From assembly GCA_964420405.1 (NCBI GenBank), contig CAYQTL010000014.1:16853-80852 (forward strand): DNA of 64,000 nucleotides, read 5' to 3'. A program made the translations under genes and the position numbers. Within the stretch, counting starts at the first letter, position 1. Every line of letters starts with the position of its first letter. Below are positions 40,530 to 48,233 of this stretch, piece by piece. Under the pieces are notes generated by a model that saw only the letters and a list, made by a program, of their open reading frames with translations, had not been told where the DNA came from and ran no database searches. The DNA comes from CAYQTL01 sp964420405 (GTDB lineage Bacteria; Acidobacteriota; Thermoanaerobaculia; Thermoanaerobaculales; Sulfomarinibacteraceae).

Positions 40530-42887
40530 TCACCCCACCTCCACCTCGGTCACCCCCGTGCCCCCCCGGCTCTGGGGGGGATGGCGGAACGAGCGGACCG
40601 CCGGATGGGTCGAGCACACCTCGCGGACGGTGCGCCGCAGCGTGCCGGTGCCGTGGCCGTGGACCACCCGGACGCGGCACGGTCCGGCCGCCAGCGCCCG
40701 GTCGAGGAACCGCTCGAGCTCGGACCGCGCCTCCTCGGCGTCGAGGCCGAGCAGCTTGAGCTCGCGCTCGCTCGGCTCCTCGACCGTGACCTCCACCGCC
40801 GTGCGGGGCTGCCGCCGAGGCTGCCCGACGGCAGCCAGGTCGCCGGCGTCGACCCACATCCGGCTGCTGCCGACCGCCACCCGGGCCTGGCGGCCCCGGA
40901 CCTCCTCGAGCACGCCCTCGCCGCCGAGCGAGACCAGACGGACCCGGTCGCCGGGGGCCAGCGACGCCGGGGGGTCGGCGGAGGGTGGACCCGGCGCCAC
41001 CTCCTCCAGGTCGAGGGCCTCCCGCCGGACGGCGGCGCGCGCGCGCTTGCCGAGCGGGCGCCGGTCGCGGGTCGCCTCCTCGAGCTGCTCCAGCGCCCGG
41101 TCCAGATGGCGTTTGGCGCGGGCGCGCAGCTTCTCGCGCTCGCTCGCGAGGGTGTGGTCGACCTCGGCCGCCCTCCGCTCGAGCGCCTCGCGCTGCTCGG
41201 CGAGCTCGCGCAGCCTCCCGTCGACCGTCCGCTGGCGCAGCTGCAGCTCGCCGCGCTCGGCCAGCAGCTCGCCCTCCAGCGCCTCGAGCCGCCGCAGCCA
41301 GCGGTCCAGCACCAGGTGGTCGTCGCCGAGCAGACCACCGGCGCGCGCCAGCACCGGCGCCGGGATCCCGACGGCGGCCGCGATCTCGAGGCCGCGGGAC
41401 CGCCCCGGCCGGCCCACCCGCAGGCGGAAGGTGGGACGGCCCGCGACGTCGTCGTACTCCATCGCGCCGTTGTCCATCCCGGAGCTGGACGTCGCCGACA
41501 TCGCGATCGAGGCCAGGTGGGTGGTGGCGACCGTCAGGCAGCCCCGCGCGGTGAGCTCCTCGAGGATCGCGCAGCCGAGGGCGGCGCCCTCGAGCGGGTC
41601 GGTGCCGGCGCCGAGCTCGTCGTACAGCACGAGGGTGCCGGGTCCGCAGTCGGCGAGCAGGCCGGCGGTCGCCGTCATCGCCCCGGAGAAGGTGGACAGG
41701 TCGGCCGAGACGTCCTGCTCGTCGCCGATGTGGCACCACAGGCGGTCGTAGGCGGGGATCGCGGTGCCGTCGTCGGCGGGCAGCGGGACGCCGCGGAACG
41801 CCAGCTGGACCATCAGGCCGACGGTCTTCAGCACCACCGTCTTGCCGCCGGCGTTGGGCCCGGACACCACCAGCGTCCGCACGCCCTCGGGGAGTCGCAT
41901 GTCCAGCGGCACCGCCCGGCGGCCGCCGTCCGAGCCGAACAGCTCCCGCCGGAGGGGGCCGAGCCGCTCGTCGAGCAGGGGATGACGCGCGCCGCGCAGC
42001 ACCAGCTCGTCGCCGCCGGGGGTCACCACGCGGCCCTCCACCACCTGCCCGAACAGGACCTTCGCCTGGGCGGCGTCCAGCTCCGCCGCGATCTCCACCG
42101 CCCGCCGGAGGTCGTCGCGGCAGGCGCCGAAAGCCGCCGCCACCTCCGCCAGGATGCGCCGCTCCTCGGCCTCGGCCCGGGCCGCGGCGTCGACCAGGTC
42201 GTTGTTGAGCTCGACCACCGCGAACGGCTCGACAAAGGCGGTCGCGCCGGTGCCCGAGGCGTCGAGCAGCAGGCCCGGCAGCTGACCCCTCGAGGCGGCG
42301 CGGACGGGGAGGCAGTAGCGGTCGCGGCGCACCGTCGGCGGCGCGTCGGTCACGACGTCCGGATGCTGCCGGCGGATCACCTCGAGATGGGCGAGCACCT
42401 GCTGGCGCGACCTCACGACCTGGCGGCGCAGCCGCGCCAGCTCGGGAGACGCGTCGTCGGGAACGGTGCCGTCGCGGCCGAGCCGGGGCGACGCCCAGCC
42501 GACGAGCTCCGCGAGGTCCGGCAGATCCCCTGCGAGGCGCCGCATCGCGTCGAGGCGCTCGCCGGCCGTGAGCAGGCGCCGTCGTATCGCCACCACCCGG
42601 CGGGCGAAGGCGACCATGGTCAGCAGGCCGGCGGGCTCGAGGGGGATCTGGGCGCCCTCCTCGAGGTGGACGACGGCGTCGTCGACGCCCGCGAACGGGA
42701 GGCTGCCGCCGTCGTCGACCAGCGACGCCATCTGCTCCGTCAGGTGGCAGGCGGCGATCGCGTCGGCGGCGGTGGGCAGGCGGCCGGAGCCCAGACAGAG
42801 CTGGCGGCCCATGCGCGTGCGCGCGTGGGCCGCCACCAGCTGGAGCACGGGCTCGAGGTCCAGCTCGCGTGCGATCGGTCGGCGCAT
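40530..42887 (-). CDS. mutS2: Endonuclease MutS2 / ribosome rescue ATPase
   Basis: The 785-residue protein has the MutS-type ATPase (LVVSGPNAGGKTVVLKTVGL, LYDELGAGTDPLEGAAL, ATTHLASIAM), a long coiled-coil arm, a KOW-like stretch (GDRVRLVSLGGEGVLEEV) and a C-terminal Smr nuclease domain (VRVVHGHGTGTLRRTV). It lacks the MutS mismatch-recognition domain. MutS2 suppresses recombination and splits collided ribosomes in some bacteria; lying 11 bases after rpsU fits a translation link. Confidence 0.95.
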   Translation of the reverse strand: MRRPIARELDLEPVLQLVAAHARTRMGRQLCLGSGRLPTAADAIAACHLTEQMASLVDDGGSLPFAGVDDAVVHLEEGAQIPLEPAGLLTMVAFARRVVAIRRRLLTAGERLDAMRRLAGDLPDLAELVGWASPRLGRDGTVPDDASPELARLRRQVVRSRQQVLAHLEVIRRQHPDVVTDAPPTVRRDRYCLPVRAASRGQLPGLLLDASGTGATAFVEPFAVVELNNDLVDAAARAEAEERRILAEVAAAFGACRDDLRRAVEIAAELDAAQAKVLFGQVVEGRVVTPGGDELVLRGARHPLLDERLGPLRRELFGSDGGRRAVPLDMRLPEGVRTLVVSGPNAGGKTVVLKTVGLMVQLAFRGVPLPADDGTAIPAYDRLWCHIGDEQDVSADLSTFSGAMTATAGLLADCGPGTLVLYDELGAGTDPLEGAALGCAILEELTARGCLTVATTHLASIAMSATSSSGMDNGAMEYDDVAGRPTFRLRVGRPGRSRGLEIAAAVGIPAPVLARAGGLLGDDHLVLDRWLRRLEALEGELLAERGELQLRQRTVDGRLRELAEQREALERRAAEVDHTLASEREKLRARAKRHLDRALEQLEEATRDRRPLGKRARAAVRREALDLEEVAPGPPSADPPASLAPGDRVRLVSLGGEGVLEEVRGRQARVAVGSSRMWVDAGDLAAVGQPRRQPRTAVEVTVEEPSERELKLLGLDAEEARSELERFLDRALAAGPCRVRVVHGHGTGTLRRTVREVCSTHPAVRSFRHPPQSRGGTGVTEVEVG

Positions 42888-42898
42888 CCCGGTTCGGG

Positions 42899-43111
42899 CT
42901 AGAGCAGCCCGGCCTTCCGCTGCTTCGCGATCTTGCGGAGCATCTTCTTGCGGGCCTGGATCATCTGACGCTTGCGACGCTCCGACGGCTTCTCGTAGAA
43001 GCGGCGTCGCTTCACCTCGGAGAGGATGCCGGCCTTCTCGCACTTGCGCTTGAAGCGGCGCAGTGCCTGCTCGAACGACTCGTTGTCACGTACCGTCACT
43101 CCGGTCGGCAT
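42899..43111 (-). CDS. rpsU: 30S ribosomal protein bS21
   Basis: A 70-residue basic protein with DNESFEQALRRFKRKCEKAG and KPSERRKRQMIQARKK, typical of bS21. A near-perfect AGGAGGTGA site lies 9 bases before the ATG. It is co-transcribed with mutS2. In many bacteria rpsU leads dnaG-rpoD; here the three genes are close but have been re-arranged. Confidence 0.97.
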   Translation of the reverse strand: MPTGVTVRDNESFEQALRRFKRKCEKAGILSEVKRRRFYEKPSERRKRQMIQARKKMLRKIAKQRKAGLL

Positions 43112-43315
43112 GGTGTCTCATCACCTCCTCTCCTCGCGGGAGCCCCGCCTCTGTCTCGACCCTCGACGGACCGCGCGGCGGGACAGTACCACGCAGGGTA
43201 GCTGCCGTCCAGCGCGACGGTCCTCCGAGGCACCGACGCCCGCGCAGCCGGAGGCGCGCGGGCGTCGAGGTCGTGCCCGGAACCGCCGGAGCGGCGACCG
43301 CTGCGGCGCCCAGGC

Positions 43316-44110
43316 TCAGTCGGAGACCACCTTGGTCTTGACCGCGTCGAAGTTCTTCTCGTAGACCTTGCCGGTCTTGATCCGGAAGTAGACCGCAGCG
43401 GCGCCGCCCTCGCGCTTGGGGTACAGCCACATCTCGACGCCCTGCTCCTCGTCGGTCCGGATGTTGCCGTAGTATGGAACGCCGGCCGTCTCACGGACCT
43501 CGTCGGCGGTCATCCCCTTCGCGATCTGGTCGAACCGCTCCTGGTTGATGAAGCGCAGCTCCTCGAACCGCTCGACGGTGGCGACGAGCTCCGGGTAGGG
43601 CTCGAACGGGGTCGCCGCATAGTAGCTCTGGGCGGTCGACAGCTGGTTGATCGCCTTCTTGTAGTCGCCGGCCTTCGCCACCGTGTCGGACGCGATCAGG
43701 ATCGACTCGGCGCTGTAGATCTCGAGCGCTTGCCGGGTGATGTCGGCGTCCGGCATCTCGTTCAGCGCGACATTCAAGAAGTCCGCGAGCTGGGTCTGTA
43801 CCTGCTCGAACGCGGTGTCGCGGGCGGCCTCGAGCTCGGGCAGCCGGGTCTCGAGCTCGGCGAGCCGCTGCTGCTGCTCCTCGCTGCGCCTGGCGGCCGC
43901 GATGTCCTGCAGCTCGGCCATCTCCGCCTCGGCGGCGGCGATGTCCGTGCGGGTCTGCTGCAGCTGGTCGTACGCCTGTCGGATCTGCTCGAGCTGGGTT
44001 TCGAGCTCGGCGAGGCGGATCTCCTCCTCGGAGGGACCGCCGGCGCATCCGGGGACGACGAGGGCCGCGATCGCGACAACGGCCCAGGACAGCGCAACAC
44101 TCCTCTTCAT
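43316..44110 (-). CDS. Lipoprotein with coiled coil and SmpA/OmlA-like end
   Basis: A signal peptide with lipobox (VVPGCAGG) is followed by a coiled coil (residues about 30-105) and a helical region. The C-terminus FDQIAKGMTADEVRETAGVPYYG resembles the BamE/SmpA module that pairs with a beta-sheet fold. Function unknown; it may be an outer-membrane or cell-envelope lipoprotein. GGGAGGAG precedes the ATG. A weak promoter lies at 44133-44161. Confidence 0.78.
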   Translation of the reverse strand: MKRSVALSWAVVAIAALVVPGCAGGPSEEEIRLAELETQLEQIRQAYDQLQQTRTDIAAAEAEMAELQDIAAARRSEEQQQRLAELETRLPELEAARDTAFEQVQTQLADFLNVALNEMPDADITRQALEIYSAESILIASDTVAKAGDYKKAINQLSTAQSYYAATPFEPYPELVATVERFEELRFINQERFDQIAKGMTADEVRETAGVPYYGNIRTDEEQGVEMWLYPKREGGAAAVYFRIKTGKVYEKNFDAVKTKVVSD

Positions 44111-44132
44111 GGCTCCTCCCTTCGCCGCGGCA

Positions 44133-44161
44133 ACGCTAGCAGAATCGGCGTCGTGAGACAA
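44133..44161 (-). promoter_or_regulatory. Possible promoter of the coiled-coil lipoprotein
   Basis: TTGTCT (44156-44161), a 17-base spacer and TAGCGT (44133-44138) on the minus strand, just upstream of the lipoprotein start at 44110. The -10 box is weak. Confidence 0.4.
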
Positions 44162-44291
44162 CGGCGGCAGCCGTGGACGCGATCGCGGATCGACGCGAAT
44201 TCGCGGCCCGATTTGTCTCGCCGCCGGGCACACATTCCGCGTCGGAATTCGACCGTCGCCACGGCTGGCCGGCGGCCGCCGGCGCGGTTCC

Positions 44292-44321
44292 TTGACGGGA
44301 CCGGACGGCGGTGGTGATAAT
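44292..44321 (+). promoter_or_regulatory. Sigma70-type promoter of the GAF-like gene
   Basis: TTGACG (44292-44297), an 18-base spacer and GATAAT (44316-44321) on the plus strand, about 28 bases before the ATG at 44350, with AGAGGTGGAGG as ribosome binding site. Confidence 0.65.
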
Positions 44322-44349
44322 GCCGTGAACGGCCAGAGGTGGAGGCACC

Positions 44350-45735
44350 ATGGACGCCAACAACCCGATTCTCGAGCAGTTGCGCCAGGCACAGACGCGC
44401 GGCGTGGACGTGGTGAGGAACCGGCTCGACGCCCTCGTCGAGAAGCTCGAAGAGCTGGTTCGGACGACGCGGGAGTCGCTGCACGAAGCGGTACCCGATT
44501 CCCCCGAGGAGCTGTTCCCGGTCGCGGACGTGGCGGCCGCGGTCTCCGGCCTCGCGGCACGGACCGAGGCCGCAGAGGAGCGCGTCGCCGAGCTCGAGAC
44601 CGCGTTGGCCGAGTCCGAGGGCGCGCGCGCCGAGGCCGACAGCGCCGCGACCGGCGTGTCGCTCGAGCTGCTGCGCTCGATGGACGCCGCGCGCTCCCAG
44701 TCGGAGCTGCTGCGTGAGCTGCTGCCGCGGCTGGCGGACTCCGTCGGCCGCGCGGTGGTGCTCGTGCTGCGCTCGGGAGAGATCTCGGCGTGGAGCGGGA
44801 TCGGCGTCACCGACGGCGAGAGGCTCCGCGGCTGGCACGCGCCGGTGGCGGACTCGCCGGTGTTCGAGCGGTTCGCCCGGGAGGTCCGGCCGGTCCACTT
44901 CCTGCCCGCCGACGACCCGGTCATGGCGCGCTGGCTGGCCGACGAGGAGACACCGCTGGAGGCCCTGATCCTGCCGGTGTGCCTGCGGGGCAAGCTGATG
45001 GGCGGCATCTACGTCGACCGTCTCGAGGACCGGCCGTGGGACACCGGGACCGCGCAGGCGATGGTCGCGCTGACCTGCTGGATGATCGACACTCTGCACC
45101 ATCGGCAGACGCCGCCGTCGCCGATGCTGGCCGAGCCGGTCCGCCTCGTGGAGCCACCTGCTCCGGAGTCGCGGCCGGAGCCGGCGCCGTTCGAGGAGCC
45201 TGCAGCGGCGCCCGAGCTCGAGCCGGAGCCGGAACCCGAGCCGGAGGCGGAACCCGAGCCGGAGCCGGAGCCCGAGGAGGGCGCCGGTACCGAGCCCGCC
45301 GAGGTCGAGGTCGACGTCGAGGAGGAGTTCGACCCGTCCGCCACCGTACGGGTCGAGGTGGAGCCCCCGCCGCCGCCGCCGGAGCCCGAGCTGGACGTGC
45401 AGCCGGCCGAGGAGCCGCCGCCGGTCGCGCCGGTGGCGCCGCCGCCCCCGGCCGAGGCGCCCGCCGAGATCTCTCCGGAGGACGAGGCGCGCCACGAGGA
45501 GGCCCGTCGCTTCGCCCGCCTGCTGGTGTCCGAGATCAAGCTGTACAACGAGGAGGAGGTCGAGGAGGGACGGGCCGCCGGCGACCTCTACCACCGGCTG
45601 AGGGAGGACGTCGACCGCAGCCGGGAGATGTACGAGAAGCGGATTCCGCCCGAGGTTCGTGCGGCCCGGGACTACTTTCACGAGGAGCTCGTCCGCATCC
45701 TGGCCGACGGCGATCCGGACGCGCTCGGGATGTGA
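44350..45735 (+). CDS. EP-rich cytoplasmic protein with GAF-like domain
   Basis: Three parts can be seen in the 461 residues: an N-terminal helical/coiled-coil region with a GAF-like fold (about 100-245, VVLVLRSGEISAWSGIG..LILPVCLRGKLMGGIYVDR), a low-complexity Pro/Glu linker (about 265-365), and a conserved helical C-terminus (RFARLLVSEIKLYNEEEV, then SREMYEKR, YFHEELVRILADGD). I do not recognise a named family. It overlaps the transglycosylase gene by 4 bases, which suggests a joint role at the envelope, but no signal peptide is present. Confidence 0.78.
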   Translation: MDANNPILEQLRQAQTRGVDVVRNRLDALVEKLEELVRTTRESLHEAVPDSPEELFPVADVAAAVSGLAARTEAAEERVAELETALAESEGARAEADSAATGVSLELLRSMDAARSQSELLRELLPRLADSVGRAVVLVLRSGEISAWSGIGVTDGERLRGWHAPVADSPVFERFAREVRPVHFLPADDPVMARWLADEETPLEALILPVCLRGKLMGGIYVDRLEDRPWDTGTAQAMVALTCWMIDTLHHRQTPPSPMLAEPVRLVEPPAPESRPEPAPFEEPAAAPELEPEPEPEPEAEPEPEPEPEEGAGTEPAEVEVDVEEEFDPSATVRVEVEPPPPPPEPELDVQPAEEPPPVAPVAPPPPAEAPAEISPEDEARHEEARRFARLLVSEIKLYNEEEVEEGRAAGDLYHRLREDVDRSREMYEKRIPPEVRAARDYFHEELVRILADGDPDALGM

Positions 45736-47678
45736 CGCGGCCGCCGCTGGCGCGGTGGCTCGCCGCCGCGGCCCTCGCCGGCGCGTGCGCGCCGGGGCCG
45801 GTCAGCCTTCCCCCGCACTCCGGGCAGCGGCTCGCGACGATGTCCGATGCCGTCGCCCTGCGTCGCTCCGATCCGGCCGCGGCGGCCGGGCTGCTGGCCG
45901 AGGCCGGTCCCGGAACGGTGCTGGAGGAGTACCGGTTCGAGGCCTGGCACGAGGCGCTGCGCGCATCGGGCGCGCCGGCCGATGCCTGGCGGCGGTTCCT
46001 GGAGGCCGGTCCCCCTCCCCGACTGCTGCGGGACGCCTGGCGGCGGCTCGGCGAGCTGCTCGCGGCCGCGGGTGACCGCGAGGCGCTGGCGGCGCTGCTC
46101 GCGCGGCCGCCGGCGGGGCTCGAGCCGGTCGCCGACGAGCTGGCGGTGGCCGTGCGCCTCGAGCCCGGCTGGGAGGACGCCGCGCTGCGCCTCGCCGAGC
46201 GCGCGCCCGCTCGCCTGCTCCGGGTGGCGCCGGATGTCGAGGAGCGGCTGCTGGCGGCGCTCGGTCCGGCGGCCAGGCTGCGCCGGGCCGCCGCGTGGGT
46301 GGAGGCGGGCGAGCCGGCCGTCGCCCGCCGCGAGCTGCGGGCGGTGCGGGCGACGGGAGCCGTCGAGGCCGAGCGCCGGCGGGCCCTGGCGCGCCTCGAG
46401 CTCGAGCGGGGAGCCGTCACCCGGGCGCTGTCGGCGGTGCCGTCGCCGGGCCGATCGGCGCCGGAGGATCACCTCGTGCGGGCGGCCGCGTTCCGCCTCC
46501 GCGGCTGGTCGCGGGTTCCCGAGCCACGCGCGGCGGCGGCCTTCCGGGACTGCCTGACGGCGGCGCGGCGGGCGGCATCGGGTCTGGAGACGGCGTCCGG
46601 CACCGGTGCGGAGGCGCGCCGGCTCGTGCTGGAGTGCGGCACCGAGGCGGGGGCCCTCGACCCCGCCCTCGCGGCGTGGCGCGAGCTCGAGGCGGCGGGG
46701 CGCACCGGCGAGCGCCGCGACTGGCTGGGCAGGCGACTGGGCGTCGCGCTGGCGCTCGCGGGCAGGCCCGAGGTCGCCGGCCTCGCCACGGCGATCGACG
46801 ACCACCGGCGGTGCCTCGAGTACTGGGCGGCGCGGTCACGGGGTGACAGCGTCGTGCTCGAGGGGCTCGCAGCCGAGCCGGTCGCCGATCTGTACGGTGT
46901 CTGGTCCCGGCGCCGGCTCGGCGTGCCGGCCCCCGCCGGCGTGGCGCTGCCGCCCGCCGTCGGCGCCGCGGGGGTGCCGTTCGCGGTGCGCTGGCTCGAG
47001 GAGCGCGGCGAGCGCGCGGCGGCGCTGGACGAGTGGCAACGGGTCGCGGCGGTGCGCGGCCTGGACAGGTCCGAGGCCGTCGCCGCCGCCGGGCTCGGCG
47101 CCCGTGCGGGCGAGCCGATGGTGGCGATCCGACTGCTGCGGGGCCGGATGCCCGCCCTCGGCGGACCCGGGATCGAGGGTGAGCCGGCCGACGCCGTCCG
47201 CGCATACCTGCCGCTGCCCTACGCCGCCGAGGTCCGAGCCGCCGCCGCCGAGAGCGGGGTCGAGCCGTGGCTGGTGGCCGCCGTCGCACGCCAGGAGAGC
47301 GCCTTCCACCCGCGGGCGCGGTCGCCGCGCAACGCGCGCGGCCTGATGCAGCTGCTCGCCGGGACCGCCCGCGGCCACGGGGTCGCCCTCGGCCTCGGCG
47401 CCGCGCCCGACCTCGAAGACCCGGCGGTGAACCTGCGTCTCGGCGCCCGCGAGCTGGCGCGCCTGGTCGAGCGGTGGGGGGAGGTCGAGCCGGCGCTGGC
47501 GGCCTACAACGCGGGCCCGGCCCGGGTCGAGCGGTGGTGGCGTCGGTGGCCGTCGCCGGAGCTCTTCGCCGAGCGGATCCCGATTCCCGAGACCTATACC
47601 TATGTGCGCCGGGTGGTGTTCCTGTCCGAGGCATACCGCCTGGTGTACGCCGAGCTGTGGCGGCAGGAGGAGGCGTGA
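45732..47678 (+). CDS. Lytic transglycosylase lipoprotein (Slt70 type)
   Basis: A lipobox (LAGAC) near residue 18 predicts a lipid anchor. A long helical-repeat region follows, then a C-terminal SLT domain with the catalytic Glu in VARQESAFHPRARS (about residue 522), ARGLMQLL and ALAAYNAGPARVERW. It cleaves the glycan strands of peptidoglycan with 1,6-anhydro ends, feeding recycling by enzymes such as Mpl in this window. The GTG at 45732 overlaps the upstream stop. Confidence 0.92.
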   Translation: MTRPPLARWLAAAALAGACAPGPVSLPPHSGQRLATMSDAVALRRSDPAAAAGLLAEAGPGTVLEEYRFEAWHEALRASGAPADAWRRFLEAGPPPRLLRDAWRRLGELLAAAGDREALAALLARPPAGLEPVADELAVAVRLEPGWEDAALRLAERAPARLLRVAPDVEERLLAALGPAARLRRAAAWVEAGEPAVARRELRAVRATGAVEAERRRALARLELERGAVTRALSAVPSPGRSAPEDHLVRAAAFRLRGWSRVPEPRAAAAFRDCLTAARRAASGLETASGTGAEARRLVLECGTEAGALDPALAAWRELEAAGRTGERRDWLGRRLGVALALAGRPEVAGLATAIDDHRRCLEYWAARSRGDSVVLEGLAAEPVADLYGVWSRRRLGVPAPAGVALPPAVGAAGVPFAVRWLEERGERAAALDEWQRVAAVRGLDRSEAVAAAGLGARAGEPMVAIRLLRGRMPALGGPGIEGEPADAVRAYLPLPYAAEVRAAAAESGVEPWLVAAVARQESAFHPRARSPRNARGLMQLLAGTARGHGVALGLGAAPDLEDPAVNLRLGARELARLVERWGEVEPALAAYNAGPARVERWWRRWPSPELFAERIPIPETYTYVRRVVFLSEAYRLVYAELWRQEEA

Positions 47679-48064
47679 TGGAGCGGATCGAGGTGCGCAG
47701 CCGCGGGCACCGCGACATGGTCGCGATCACGGCCGAGGTGGAGCGCGTCGTGCGGTCGGCGGGGGTGGCCGACGGCCTCTGCCACGTGTTCGTGCCCCAT
47801 ACGACCGCCGCCGTCGTGGTCAACGAGAACGCCGATCCCGACGTCGCCCGCGACCTCGTGGCGGCGTACGAGGCGATGGTGCCGGACGTGCGCTTCGCCC
47901 ACGCCGAGGGCAACTCGGACGCGCACCTGCTGGCGACCCTGCTGGGGGAGTCGGTGGTGCTGCCGGTCGTCGCCGGCGGCCTCCGTCTCGGCCGCTGGCA
48001 GGGGATCTTCCTCGTCGAGCTCGACGGGCCGCGGACACGGGAGCTGTGGATCGGGGTCCGATGA
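47678..48064 (+). CDS. yjbQ: YjbQ/UPF0047 family protein
   Basis: A 128-residue single-domain protein with the family signature CHVFVPHTTAAVVVNENADP and LPVVAGGLRLGRWQGIFLVELDGPR. Some members have weak thiamine-phosphate synthase activity; the real role is unclear. ATGA overlap with the transglycosylase gene. Confidence 0.93.
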   Translation: MERIEVRSRGHRDMVAITAEVERVVRSAGVADGLCHVFVPHTTAAVVVNENADPDVARDLVAAYEAMVPDVRFAHAEGNSDAHLLATLLGESVVLPVVAGGLRLGRWQGIFLVELDGPRTRELWIGVR

Positions 48065-48156
48065 GCGACCCGCGCCGCTGGAACCTCGTGCCTGCGGCGC
48101 GCGCGATGTCGTCTGGTGTCAACGACTCGGCGCGGCCCGGTGGCTGGCCGGCATCG

Positions 48157-48216
48157 AAAATATATTCTCAAGAGGTAATTTACTGCTTGACAACTTTGTG
48201 AAATTTAAAACAATAT
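48157..48216 (+). promoter_or_regulatory. AT-rich promoter island of the multihaem cytochrome gene
   Basis: About 60 bases are strikingly AT-rich in a genome of otherwise extreme GC content. They contain TTGACA (48187-48192) and, 17-18 bases on, ACAATA/CAATAT (48210-48216), with an AT-rich stretch upstream that could act as an UP element. Transcription would start shortly before the G-rich ribosome binding site of the gene at 48234. Confidence 0.65.
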
Positions 48217-48233
48217 CGAGACGGGGGGCCGTG

